Below are positions 9,735 through 17,633 of a stretch of 64,000 nt of DNA, in pieces; within the stretch, counting starts at the first letter, position 1, and the number at the start of each line of letters is the position of its first letter. Position numbers and translations under genes: made by a program. Below the pieces are notes generated by a model. That model was given only the letters and a program-made list of their open reading frames with translations. It did no database searches and had not been told where the DNA came from. Origin of the DNA: Streptomyces sp. WAC 01529 (GTDB lineage: Bacteria; Actinomycetota; Actinomycetes; Streptomycetales; Streptomycetaceae); NCBI RefSeq assembly GCF_003945545.1, contig NZ_CP029617.1:4566001-4630000 (forward strand). The letters are read 5' to 3'.

Positions 9735-9780
9735 GTGGCTGGTCGCGCAGTTCCCCGCGCCCCTTACGGGGCGCAGCCCC
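9735..9780. repeat. Dispersed intergenic hairpin repeat, copy 1
   Basis: Positions 9744-9769 are identical over 26 bases to 52484-52509. The element contains CCCCTTACGGGG, a short stem-loop, inside a longer GC-rich palindromic context. It lies between convergent gene ends here and next to a gene end at the other site, so it may act as a bidirectional terminator. From memory, elements of this kind recur many times in Streptomyces genomes. Confidence 0.7.
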
Positions 9781-9783
9781 CGC

Positions 9784-11127
9784 TTACGCCATCCAGCGGT
9801 CCGGGCGGGCCTCGTCGCGGCCCGTGCGGGAGCGGTCCGCCTGGGCGTGGAGGAGCTTGGCGGCCTCCTCGGCGGGGCGCAGGCGGGCCGTCACCGTCTT
9901 GTTGGCGCCCGTGTCCACTCGTACGTCGGCGACGCCCTTGACCCGCTCCCAGGGCCCCTGTGAGAGCCGCACGCTCTGCACCTTGGCGTGCGGCACCAGC
10001 GACAGGCGGCGCTTGAGCAGGCCGTGCCGCGCCGCGAAGACCGCGTCGGTGACCACGAGTCCGTACCCCTTCCACCAGAGCGGCACGCACCATGCCGCCC
10101 GCGCGGGAGGCCGGGACAGCTCGGCGGGCTCCGGCACGCGCGCGCCCGGCAGGACGCGGGCGATCACCGCCTCGGCCAGCTCCCGGGGAGCCACCGGCAC
10201 CAGCACGCTGTTGGCCGAGCCCGCCACGTCCAGCTCCACCCGCACCCAGCCGTACCGCCGCCACAGCAGGGGCTGCACGATGTGCACGGTCTGCACGCGC
10301 CCCGGCGGCACCGTCTCGTGCGCCTTGTCGAGCAGTCCGTGGTCGATGCGCAGGCCGTCCGGGGACTCGCCCACCGTCCAGTCGTACTCCTTGATGAAGC
10401 GCCCGCCGCTGCTCGCGAACGCGCCGCCCAGGATGGGCAGTCCGGTGGCGAGCACCGTCCACAGGTTGTGCGTGGCGAACCACAGGGCCGTCGGGACGAC
10501 GGTCGCGGCGACGAGCATCGCCCAGGGGGCGCCGGTCAGCATCAGGGAGAAGGCGAGCATGCGCGGCTGCACGTGGAGCAGGCCGCGCACCGGTGCCTCG
10601 CCGACCTCGCGCGCCTCCGCGGGGGCGAAACCGGCTGCCCGCGCGAGGAGTTCGGCGCGCAGTTCGGCGGCGTCGCGCTCGCCGAGGTAGGCCAACTCGT
10701 CCTTCTGCTCGGCGCCGACGACGTCCAGCTTCAGCTTGGCGACCCCCGCGATCCGGGCGAGCAGCGGCCGCGTCACGTCGACGGCCTGGAGCCGGTCGAG
10801 GCGGATGTGGGCGGTGCGCCGGAAGAAGAGGCCGGTGCGGATGCGCAGTTCGGTGTCGGTGACCGCGAAGTGGGTGAACCACCAGCTCAGGAAGCCGTAC
10901 GCGGCGCCGCCGAGGAGCACGGCCGCGCTGCCGAGGAGCAGGGTCGTGGTGGTCAGCGCGGAGAGGCGCTGCTGCGTGCCGTTCGGGTCGTGGACGGCCC
11001 AGCCCACCAGGACCGCGAAGGGCGCCCAGGCGCGGCGCAGCGGCGTCACGGGGTGCAGCCGCCGCTCGGTCACGGCCACGCTCTCCATCGTCCCGCTGCC
11101 GGCCGAGGCCTCCGGTATGCCGCTCAC
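9784..11127 (-). CDS. PH-domain (bPH2, YdbT-like) membrane protein
   Basis: This 447-residue protein matches the YdbT type: hydrophobic helix pairs separated by bacterial PH-like domains. Repeated motifs are visible, for example FAVTDTELRIRTGLFFRRTAHIRLDRLQAVDVTRPLLARIAGVAKLKLDVVG and the later VPPGRVQTVHIVQPLLWRRYGWVRVELDVAG and KVQSVRLSQGPWERVKGVADVRVD. The GTG at 11127 overlaps the stop of the upstream PH gene (GTGA); an ATG about 14 codons later is an alternative. The two genes probably make one membrane complex of unknown function. Confidence 0.82.
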   Translation of the reverse strand: MSGIPEASAGSGTMESVAVTERRLHPVTPLRRAWAPFAVLVGWAVHDPNGTQQRLSALTTTTLLLGSAAVLLGGAAYGFLSWWFTHFAVTDTELRIRTGLFFRRTAHIRLDRLQAVDVTRPLLARIAGVAKLKLDVVGAEQKDELAYLGERDAAELRAELLARAAGFAPAEAREVGEAPVRGLLHVQPRMLAFSLMLTGAPWAMLVAATVVPTALWFATHNLWTVLATGLPILGGAFASSGGRFIKEYDWTVGESPDGLRIDHGLLDKAHETVPPGRVQTVHIVQPLLWRRYGWVRVELDVAGSANSVLVPVAPRELAEAVIARVLPGARVPEPAELSRPPARAAWCVPLWWKGYGLVVTDAVFAARHGLLKRRLSLVPHAKVQSVRLSQGPWERVKGVADVRVDTGANKTVTARLRPAEEAAKLLHAQADRSRTGRDEARPDRWMA

Positions 11128-11633
11128 AGCCCCGCCGATCTGGCCTCGCCCAGCTCCGTCAGCCGGTCGCGCAGCCGCTCGGCCTCCTCGGGGAGCAGCC
11201 CCGGGATGCGCGCGTCGGTGGCGGCGGCAGCGGTGTGCAGCTGCACGCTCGCCAGTCCGAAGTGCCGCTCCACGGGCCCGGACGTCACCTCGACGAGCTG
11301 CATCCTGCCGTACGGCACCACGGTCTCCTCGCGCCACAGCACACCCCGGCTGATGAGCAGGTCGTCGTCGCGCTCGGCATACCGCCACGAGAGCCAGTTG
11401 CGCCCCATCATCGGCCAGCCCCACACCAGGAAGGCCAGCGGCAGCAGCGCGAAGGCCGCCCACGCCGGGCCCGCGAAGAGGCCGAGCAGCACTCCGGTGG
11501 CCACCGCGAGCGGCACAAGCCAGGCCACGAGCAGCAGCCGCCGCATCCTCAGCAGTCCCCGTGGCAGCCCCGTCCACACCGGCTCGACCCGTGCCCCCGC
11601 CGGTCCAGCGGTCCCTGCCGTCCCCGTTTCCAT
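11124..11633 (-). CDS. PH-domain (bPH2, YdbS-like) membrane protein
   Basis: The 169-residue protein has two adjacent membrane helices (LLLVAWLVPLAVATGVLLG and AAFALLPLAFLVWGWPM) followed by one bPH2 domain (YAERDDDLLISRGVLWREETVVPYGRMQLVEVTSGPVERHFGLASVQLHT). This is the classical YdbS architecture. It is the first gene of a two-gene unit with the larger YdbT-like protein. The ATG at 11633 is six bases downstream of TACGCT, which suggests a leaderless transcript. Confidence 0.85.
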   Translation of the reverse strand: METGTAGTAGPAGARVEPVWTGLPRGLLRMRRLLLVAWLVPLAVATGVLLGLFAGPAWAAFALLPLAFLVWGWPMMGRNWLSWRYAERDDDLLISRGVLWREETVVPYGRMQLVEVTSGPVERHFGLASVQLHTAAAATDARIPGLLPEEAERLRDRLTELGEARSAGL

Positions 11634-11639
11634 GCCCCC

Positions 11640-11645
11640 AGCGTA
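11640..11645 (-). promoter_or_regulatory. -10 box of a leaderless promoter for the PH-domain pair
   Basis: The minus strand reads TACGCT, six bases (GGGGGC), then ATG of the YdbS-like gene, with no separate ribosome site. Confidence 0.45.
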
Positions 11646-11755
11646 CGTACGCCCCGCGACAGTCGCGCAGGCCTGTGGACAACCGCGTACGGCCAGGACG
11701 GACGGGTGGGCCCGCCAGCCGCGTACGCGGGCAGCGCGTGCGAGAGACTGTGCGC

Positions 11756-12919
11756 ATGAGTCCCACGACGGAGACCACCACGCAGACCACGCTCGGCATC
11801 GGCGGCGCGGCCGAGAGCACCGACATGGTGCTCAACATCGGCCCCCAGCACCCGTCCACGCACGGCGTGCTCCGTCTGCGCCTCGTCCTGGACGGCGAGC
11901 GCATCCAGCACGCGGAGCCGGTCATCGGCTACATGCACCGCGGCGCGGAGAAGCTCTTCGAGGCCCGGGACTACCGGCAGATCGTGATGCTGGCCAACCG
12001 CCACGACTGGCTGTCGGCGTTCTCGAACGAACTCGGCGTGGTCCTCGCCGTCGAGCGGATGCTCGGCATGGAGGTCCCCGAGCGCGCGGTGTGGACACGC
12101 ACCCTGCTCGCCGAGCTGAACCGCGTGCTCAACCATCTGATGTTCCTCGGGTCGTACCCCCTCGAACTGGGCGGCATCACCCCGGTGTTCTACGCGTTCC
12201 GCGAGCGCGAGGAGCTGCAGAACGTCATGGAGGAGATCTCCGGCGGCCGTATGCACTACATGTTCAACCGCGTGGGCGGCCTCAAGGAGGACCTGCCCGC
12301 CGGATGGACCTCCCGCGCGCGGGAGGCCGTCGCGTCGGTGCGGTCACGCATGGACGTGTACGACGGTCTGGTGCTCGGCAACGAGATCTTCCGGGGCCGT
12401 ACGCGCGGCGTCGGCGTCCTCAGCCCCGAGGCGGTGCACGCCTACGGAGTGAGCGGCCCCATCGCCCGCGCCTCCGGGGTCGACTTCGACCTGCGCCGCG
12501 ACGAGCCCTACCTCGCGTACGCCGAACTCCAGGACACCCTGAAGGTCGTCACGCGCCAGGAGGGCGACTGCCTGGCCCGCTTCGAGTGCCTCCTGGAGCA
12601 GACCCACAACGCCCTCGACCTCGCCGACGCCTGCCTGGACCGGATCGCGGACCTCCCGCGGGGCCCGATCAACCAGCGCCTGCCGAAGGTCCTCAAGGCC
12701 CCCGAGGGCCATACGTACGCGTGGACCGAGAACCCCCTCGGCATCAACGGCTACTACCTGGTCTCCAAGGGCGAGAAGACCCCGTACCGCCTGAAGCTGC
12801 GCTCGGCCTCGTACAACAACATCCAGGCGCTGGCCGAGCTGCTTCCGGGGCAGCTCGTCGCGGACATGGTGGCGATCCTCGGGTCACTCTTCTTCGTGGT
12901 CGGCGACATCGACAAGTAG
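11756..12919 (+). CDS. nuoD2: NADH-quinone oxidoreductase subunit D paralogue
   Basis: This 387-residue protein is a NuoD/49-kDa-type subunit with NIGPQHPSTHGVLRLRLVLDGE, VIGYMHRGAEKLFE, the quinone-site region NRHDWLSAF and the C-terminal DIDK ending. It stands alone, without other nuo genes. Streptomyces are known to carry a second nuoD outside the main nuo operon, so this is probably that paralogue. Whether it joins complex I or serves another role cannot be told. The ATG at 11756 is chosen, but an in-frame GTG at 11738 is also possible. Its 3' end overlaps the convergent methyltransferase gene by 36 bases. Confidence 0.88.
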   Translation: MSPTTETTTQTTLGIGGAAESTDMVLNIGPQHPSTHGVLRLRLVLDGERIQHAEPVIGYMHRGAEKLFEARDYRQIVMLANRHDWLSAFSNELGVVLAVERMLGMEVPERAVWTRTLLAELNRVLNHLMFLGSYPLELGGITPVFYAFREREELQNVMEEISGGRMHYMFNRVGGLKEDLPAGWTSRAREAVASVRSRMDVYDGLVLGNEIFRGRTRGVGVLSPEAVHAYGVSGPIARASGVDFDLRRDEPYLAYAELQDTLKVVTRQEGDCLARFECLLEQTHNALDLADACLDRIADLPRGPINQRLPKVLKAPEGHTYAWTENPLGINGYYLVSKGEKTPYRLKLRSASYNNIQALAELLPGQLVADMVAILGSLFFVVGDIDK

Positions 12920-13918
12920 CGCGTCGGCCGCGGGGAGGCCGACGGGCTGCACCAGCCACCCGAAGTCCCCGAGCCCGCCGGGCGCCGTCAGCTCGGCGGC
13001 CTGCCCCGCCAGCGCGAGTGCGCGTACGTACGCGCTGGGGTCCTCGGAGGCCAGCGACAGCGGCGGGCGGCCGCCGCTCACCCCGAGCGCGCCGAGCGCC
13101 GCCCGCTGGGTGAGCAGCACGGCACCCTCCGACGCGCAGGCGTCCAGCGCCACATGCGCGGTGATGTCACAGCTGCCGTCCGGCACGGGAGCCGTCTCAC
13201 GGCCCGCCCTGAAGCCCGTGAGCGTCCCGAAGGGCGGGCGCGCCTCCCGGGCGTGCGCGTAGTCCACGGCGACCGCCAGACCGCGCTCCAGGGACGCCAC
13301 GGCAGCCGCCCACGCCTCGTCCCGGGGCCTGCCGATCTCCGCGCGCAGGCCGGGCTCGGCCTCAAGGGGCCACCAGCGCGCCAGCCACGCGGCGTCGGGA
13401 CCGTCGACCGGGCCGCCCGGCGACTCGGTGCCGTCGTCGCGTACGAGCACCCGGCGCGGCGTTCCGTCGGCGGCCACCTCGGCGATGTCCACGGGGACGT
13501 TGTCCAGCCACTCGTTGGCGAAGAGCAGGCCCGTCACGCCGGCCGGGGGAGCGGCCCGCCAGTCGATGCGCGGGTCGAGGCCCGCGGGGCGCTCCGCGCG
13601 CTCCACCGCGTACGCACGCACGCGTGCCGCGACATCGGGGGGCAGCGCGGCGAGCACGCCCTCGGTCAGTTCGCCGCGGCCCGCGCCCATGTCCACGAAG
13701 GCGACCTCTTCCGGGTGGTCGAGCGCCGCGTCGACCCGGCACAGCAGCCGGGCCACGGCGGCCGCGTAGAGGGGCGAGGCGTGCACGGAGGTGCGGAAGT
13801 GTCCCGCGGGGCCCTCAGTGCGGCGGTAGAAGCCGTCAGGGCCGTACAGGGCCGTCTCCGTGGCCTCGCGCCAGCCTCGCGGGACGCCCGCCCCGCCACC
13901 GTCGTCGTCATACGTCAC
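12884..13918 (-). CDS. MidA/NDUFAF7-like SAM-dependent methyltransferase
   Basis: The 344-residue protein shows the MidA-family features: an N-terminal FYRRTEGPAGHFRTSVHASPLYAAAVA segment, the SAM-binding motif VDMGAGRGELTEGVL, and the family block LLFANEWLDNVPVDIAEV. In mitochondria the relative NDUFAF7 methylates the NDUFS2 (NuoD) subunit of complex I. That makes its placement tail to tail with nuoD2 notable. The GTG at 13918 lies seven bases after TAGCCT, a leaderless arrangement. Confidence 0.82.
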   Translation of the reverse strand: MTYDDDGGGAGVPRGWREATETALYGPDGFYRRTEGPAGHFRTSVHASPLYAAAVARLLCRVDAALDHPEEVAFVDMGAGRGELTEGVLAALPPDVAARVRAYAVERAERPAGLDPRIDWRAAPPAGVTGLLFANEWLDNVPVDIAEVAADGTPRRVLVRDDGTESPGGPVDGPDAAWLARWWPLEAEPGLRAEIGRPRDEAWAAAVASLERGLAVAVDYAHAREARPPFGTLTGFRAGRETAPVPDGSCDITAHVALDACASEGAVLLTQRAALGALGVSGGRPPLSLASEDPSAYVRALALAGQAAELTAPGGLGDFGWLVQPVGLPAADALLVDVADHEEE

Positions 13919-13925
13919 AGCCCGC

Positions 13926-13931
13926 AGGCTA
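13926..13931 (-). promoter_or_regulatory. -10 box of a leaderless promoter for the MidA-like gene
   Basis: On the minus strand TAGCCT is followed by seven bases (GCGGGCT) and the GTG start. The divergent kinase gene uses a similar arrangement about 85 bases away. Confidence 0.45.
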
Positions 13932-14011
13932 AGGGGGCCTCCACCTTGGGGAGTACACGCACTCCACACGGATCGCACCTCCGGTTGACCCCGGGGTGCC
14001 GTCGGCCTGCC

Positions 14012-14017
14012 TACGCT
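14012..14017 (+). promoter_or_regulatory. -10 box of a leaderless promoter for the sensor kinase
   Basis: TACGCT is followed by GGGTTAC and the GTG start at 14025. A TTGACC at 13985-13990 is a possible -35, but the 21-base spacing is long. Confidence 0.45.
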
Positions 14018-14024
14018 GGGTTAC

Positions 14025-15227
14025 GTGCAGCGCCTCTATGACTTTCTCCGCAGACACCCGACATGGGTCGACGGCTTCTGGGCCTTCGTCCTGCTCGGGA
14101 TCTCCGGGATCGGTCTGGTGTCCATGTCCGACACGAACGGCTACGCGCCGGGCGTCATGGCGATCCCGGTCGCCCTCGGACTCTCCCTGGTGGTCGCGCT
14201 GCGCCGGAGGGCGACCGAGCAGATGCTCGTGCTCGTCACCGTCATCGGCGTCTTCCAGCTCGTCTTCGACGTGGAGACGATGCCCGCGAACTTCGCCATG
14301 CTGGTGATCATCTACACGGCGGCGGCCGACGGGGCGCGGTGGGCCTCGCGGTTCGCGCTGGTGGGCGGCCTCTGCGCGGCTCCGCTCTCGATGATGCGGT
14401 GGACCCCGCAGGACGTCTCCGTCGCCGGCAGCGTCCTCTTCACGATCTTCCAGATCGTCCCCTTCGCGCTCGCCTGGGTGCTCGGCGACTCCATCCGCAC
14501 CCGCCGCGCCTACCTGGCCCAGCTGGAGGAGCGCGCCGACCGCCTGGAGAGGGAGCGCGAGGCGCAGTCGAAGGTCGCGGTCGCCGCCGAGCGGGCCCGC
14601 ATCGCCCGCGAGCTGCACGATGTCGTCGCGCACAACGTCTCGGTGATGGTGGTCCAGGCCGACGGCGCCGCGTACGTCATGGATACCGCGCCCGACCAGG
14701 CCAAGAAGGCCCTGGAGACGATCTCGGGCACCGGCCGCCAGGCCCTCGCCGAGATGCGCCGCCTGCTCGGCGTGCTGCGCACGGGGGAGCCCGAGGAGGG
14801 TTCCGAGTACGTCCCGCAGCCCGACGTCGAACAGCTCGACGAGCTGATAGAGCAGGTGCGCACGTCCGGTCTGCCCGTCGACTACAAGGTCGAGGGCACC
14901 CCGCGCCCGCTGCCCAGCGGCGTGGAGCTGACCGCGTACCGCATCGTGCAGGAAGCGCTCACGAACACGCGCAAGCACGGCGGCGCGAACGCGGGTGCGA
15001 GCGTGCGCCTGGTCTACTTCGACGACGGCCTCGGGCTGCTCGTCGAGGACGACGGCAAGGGCGCCCCGCACGAGCTGTACGAGGACGGCGGCGCCGACGG
15101 CCGCGGGCACGGCCTGATCGGCATGCGCGAGCGCGTCGGCATGGTCGGCGGCACGCTGGACGCCGGGCCGCGCCCCGGCGGCGGCTTCCGGATCAGCGCG
15201 CTTCTGCCGCTCAAACCAGCACACTGA
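14025..15227 (+). CDS. NarL-type sensor histidine kinase
   Basis: This 400-residue kinase has about five N-terminal membrane helices (residues 15-155), a coiled linker (LAQLEERADRLEREREAQ), a HisKA_3 dimerisation domain with the phosphorylated His about 198 in RARIARELHDVVAHNVSVMVVQ, and a C-terminal ATPase domain (AYRIVQEALTNTRKHGG, DDGKGAP, GHGLIGMRERV). The sensing part is almost all membrane, so an intramembrane or envelope signal is likely. It sits 95 bases upstream of its partner response regulator. Confidence 0.92.
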   Translation: MQRLYDFLRRHPTWVDGFWAFVLLGISGIGLVSMSDTNGYAPGVMAIPVALGLSLVVALRRRATEQMLVLVTVIGVFQLVFDVETMPANFAMLVIIYTAAADGARWASRFALVGGLCAAPLSMMRWTPQDVSVAGSVLFTIFQIVPFALAWVLGDSIRTRRAYLAQLEERADRLEREREAQSKVAVAAERARIARELHDVVAHNVSVMVVQADGAAYVMDTAPDQAKKALETISGTGRQALAEMRRLLGVLRTGEPEEGSEYVPQPDVEQLDELIEQVRTSGLPVDYKVEGTPRPLPSGVELTAYRIVQEALTNTRKHGGANAGASVRLVYFDDGLGLLVEDDGKGAPHELYEDGGADGRGHGLIGMRERVGMVGGTLDAGPRPGGGFRISALLPLKPAH

Positions 15228-15322
15228 ACTCGACCATGTCCGGCGATGACACCTGTCACCGGCCGCCACCTGCCCGTCCGTTCGCCCGACCCGTTCTCTG
15301 ACCCCTCGAAGGGACTCCCTTG

Positions 15323-15994
15323 ATGTCGATCCGCGTGATGCTCGTCGACGACCAGGTGCTGCTGCGCACCGGGTTCCGGATGGTGCTGGCCGCGCAGCCG
15401 GACATGGAGGTCGTCGCGGAGGCGGGTGACGGTGTCGAGGCCCTGGAGGTGCTGCGCGCGACCAAGGTCGACGTGGTGCTGATGGACGTACGCATGCCGA
15501 AGCTGGACGGCGTCGAGACGACCCGGCGCGTCTGCCAGGACCCGAACCCGCCGAAGGTGCTGATCCTGACCACCTTCGACCTCGACGAGTACGCCTTCTC
15601 GGGGCTGAAGGCGGGCGCCTCCGGGTTCATGCTCAAGGACGTGCCCCCGGGCGAGCTGCTCGCCGCGATCCGCTCCGTGCACAGCGGCGACGCGGTGGTC
15701 GCGCCCTCCACCACGCGCCGTCTGCTCGACCGCTTCGCGCCGATGCTGCCGAACGCGGGCGGGCAGCCGCAGCACAAGGAGCTGGAGCGCCTGACGGGCC
15801 GTGAGCGCGAGGTGATGGTCCTCGTCGCGCAGGGCCTGTCGAACGGCGAGATCGCGGCGCGGCTCGTCCTCTCGGAGGCCACCGTGAAGACGCACGTCGG
15901 CCGCATCCTGACCAAGCTGGGGCTGCGGGACCGGGTGCAGGTCGTGGTCCTCGCGTACGAGACGGGGCTCGTGCGGGCCGGGGGCAACTCCTAG
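15323..15994 (+). CDS. NarL/LuxR-family response regulator
   Basis: The 223-residue regulator has a receiver domain with the acidic pair DD at 9-10 and phospho-acceptor Asp about 55 in VVLMDVRMPKLDG. The C-terminal LuxR helix-turn-helix is LTGREREVMVLVAQGLSNGEIAARLVLSEATVKTHVGRILTKLGLRDRVQVV. It is the partner of the upstream kinase. ATG at 15323 is preferred to the TTG at 15320. A short palindrome, TGACACCTGTCA (15247-15258), lies in the spacer. The target genes are unknown. Confidence 0.92.
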   Translation: MSIRVMLVDDQVLLRTGFRMVLAAQPDMEVVAEAGDGVEALEVLRATKVDVVLMDVRMPKLDGVETTRRVCQDPNPPKVLILTTFDLDEYAFSGLKAGASGFMLKDVPPGELLAAIRSVHSGDAVVAPSTTRRLLDRFAPMLPNAGGQPQHKELERLTGREREVMVLVAQGLSNGEIAARLVLSEATVKTHVGRILTKLGLRDRVQVVVLAYETGLVRAGGNS

Positions 15995-16010
15995 GCCGCC
16001 CGGGCAGGCC

Positions 16011-17120
16011 CTAGCGCAGGACGCCCTCGATGAAGTCGCTGCCCAGCCGTGACACCACGCTGATGTCCAGCTGGTGCTGCACATAGCGCCCTCGGCGGCG
16101 CGTGGTGATCAGGTCGGCCTTCTTCAGGACGCTCAGGTGCCGGGATATCTCCGGCGCCGTCATGCCGTGCGCGTCGGCCAGCTCGCTGGTGGTGTACGAC
16201 CCGCGCGCGAGGTGGCGGCACAGGCGCATCCGCACTGGGTGGGCGAGCGCGGACATGCGGCGGGTCAGCTGCTCCACGGTGGGCGGGGCGGTGAGGCCGG
16301 GGGCGCTGATGGGGTACGTGATGGTGGCCTGCCAGTCCCTGCGGTGCAGCACCATCAGATGCGGCCAACCCAGGCTGGTCGGGACGAGCACCAGGCCGCC
16401 GGGGCCCGTGGTCGTATGCCCCGTGGTGATCTTGTCGACCGTGATGCGGTCGCCGCTCTCGTCCAGGGAGACCGCCCCGGATATCGCCTTCAGGGCCTCC
16501 GCAAGGCCCTTGCGCCGCAGCAGCTCGGTCTTGTGGCGGGCGTCCGCGGCCAGTTGATGGCTCAGCCGGGCCCAGGTGTCGGCGAAGAACGCGTCCTCGC
16601 AGTCCTCCAGGAGCTGGCGCAGCCACGCGCGCACGGCCGGTGGCTCGTCCAGGAGCCGCTGGGTGAACCGCACCTGCTGGGGGCCCCGGGCGGCCGCCAG
16701 GTCCAGCGCGCGCCGCTGCACGGCGGGGTCGCCCAGGATGGCGCGGTCCGGCTCCGAATGCGACGTCGACTGGCAGGTGAACTCCAGGGCGGCGTCCACG
16801 AACTGCTCGTCCGTCAGCTTGTCCAGCAGGTCCAGCTCCTCGGCGAGCGTGGCCCCGGGGAGCGCGCTCTGCCCCGGGATGCCCGCGAAGGGCGCGAACA
16901 CGTCCGAGAACGCCGAGCGCCACAGGAAGTCGGCCTCGCACAGACGGTCCGCCAGGCACGGCTCAAGGCGCGCAGAGACGGCCGTCACCCAGCCCTGGAG
17001 CCCCGGGTGGTGGCCCGGCTCGGAGAGCGCGTGCAGCGCCATGCCCAGCTCGGCGAGGGGCGAGGGCACGACATGGATCCGCTGGTGGGACAGCCCGCTG
17101 ATGTCGATGCTCACGCTCAT
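16011..17120 (-). CDS. ArsR-family (DUF5937-type) transcriptional regulator
   Basis: The 369-residue protein is much longer than a simple ArsR repressor. Its last 80 residues hold the winged helix (MSALAHPVRMRLCRHLARGSYTTSELADAHGMTAPEISRHLSVLKKADLITTRRRGRYVQHQLD). The first 270 residues are a helical domain of unknown ligand specificity. A striking 12-base inverted repeat lies 36 bases upstream of the start and is the probable operator. No metal-binding Cys cluster is evident, so a metal sensor is unlikely. Confidence 0.85.
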   Translation of the reverse strand: MSVSIDISGLSHQRIHVVPSPLAELGMALHALSEPGHHPGLQGWVTAVSARLEPCLADRLCEADFLWRSAFSDVFAPFAGIPGQSALPGATLAEELDLLDKLTDEQFVDAALEFTCQSTSHSEPDRAILGDPAVQRRALDLAAARGPQQVRFTQRLLDEPPAVRAWLRQLLEDCEDAFFADTWARLSHQLAADARHKTELLRRKGLAEALKAISGAVSLDESGDRITVDKITTGHTTTGPGGLVLVPTSLGWPHLMVLHRRDWQATITYPISAPGLTAPPTVEQLTRRMSALAHPVRMRLCRHLARGSYTTSELADAHGMTAPEISRHLSVLKKADLITTRRRGRYVQHQLDISVVSRLGSDFIEGVLR

Positions 17121-17155
17121 GTCCCCATGGTGCACCGCGCCACTGACAGCGCGGC

Positions 17156-17184
17156 CGTCGATTGACGAGCGCCGTCAATCGACG
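17156..17184. promoter_or_regulatory. Operator candidate for the ArsR-family regulator
   Basis: CGTCGATTGACG (17156-17167) and CGTCAATCGACG (17173-17184) are perfect inverted arms of 12 bases separated by AGCGC. The site lies 36 bases upstream of the ArsR start, as expected for autoregulation. It may also control the divergent small gene at 17388. Confidence 0.65.
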
Positions 17185-17252
17185 CGACGGGGACGGGCTC
17201 ACGGGAGCACTCTGAGGTCATCGCCCGGAGCCGTCGAAGCCTCCGGGCCGCG

Positions 17253-17308
17253 TCCTCCCCCTCTCCACTCCCTCCCCCCTCCCCCTCTCTATTCCCCTCC
17301 CACTCCTC
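17253..17308 (+). other. Polypyrimidine tract
   Basis: The 56 bases are C and T except for three A residues. The tract lies between the ArsR operator and the small gene at 17388. It could form a triplex or affect transcription, or be a by-product of base composition. Confidence 0.5.
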
Positions 17309-17387
17309 GCTCCCACGGGGCCATCCCTGGGACAGCGCGGCCCTTTAATGCCCGATAAGTAACACTTGTACCGAGAGGCGATACGTC

Positions 17388-17633
17388 ATGAGCGTCACCC
17401 AGCAGTACCTGCTCGACACCTACCGGGCCGCCCAGCACGGCGAGCCGGCGGCGCCCGCGCCCGGCCACCACGACTGGCAGGTCGTCCGCGAGGTCCGCGA
17501 CTACGGCCGCTTCCGCGCGGTCGTGGAGGAACGCCCCGCCCGCGGCAGGCTCCGCGCCGCCCTGGCCCGCCTCGCGCGAGGCGGCCGCCTCAGCGGGGGA
17601 GCCGTCGCACGAACTCCGCGACCGCTTCCTTGA
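17388..17633 (+). CDS. Small basic protein of unknown function
   Basis: The frame encodes 81 residues beginning MSVTQQYLLDTYRAAQHGEP and containing DWQVVREVRDYGRFRAVVEERP. The start follows a GAGAGGCG ribosome-like site. The C-terminal 25 residues overlap the convergent threonine-aldolase-like gene, so that end is constrained by the other strand. I recognise no domain. The N-terminal half looks like real protein, which supports a gene. Confidence 0.6.
   Translation: MSVTQQYLLDTYRAAQHGEPAAPAPGHHDWQVVREVRDYGRFRAVVEERPARGRLRAALARLARGGRLSGGAVARTPRPLP

Noticed and set aside
9988..13113. A long plus-strand open frame across the PH-domain genes and nuoD2
   Set aside because: It runs antisense to the PH pair and out of frame with nuoD2, and has no domain-like sequence. 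It is a GC artefact.
17141..17149. Minus-strand CTGTCAGTG upstream of the ArsR gene
   Set aside because: The expected -10 position reads CACCAT instead of TAnnnT, so it does not meet the motif.
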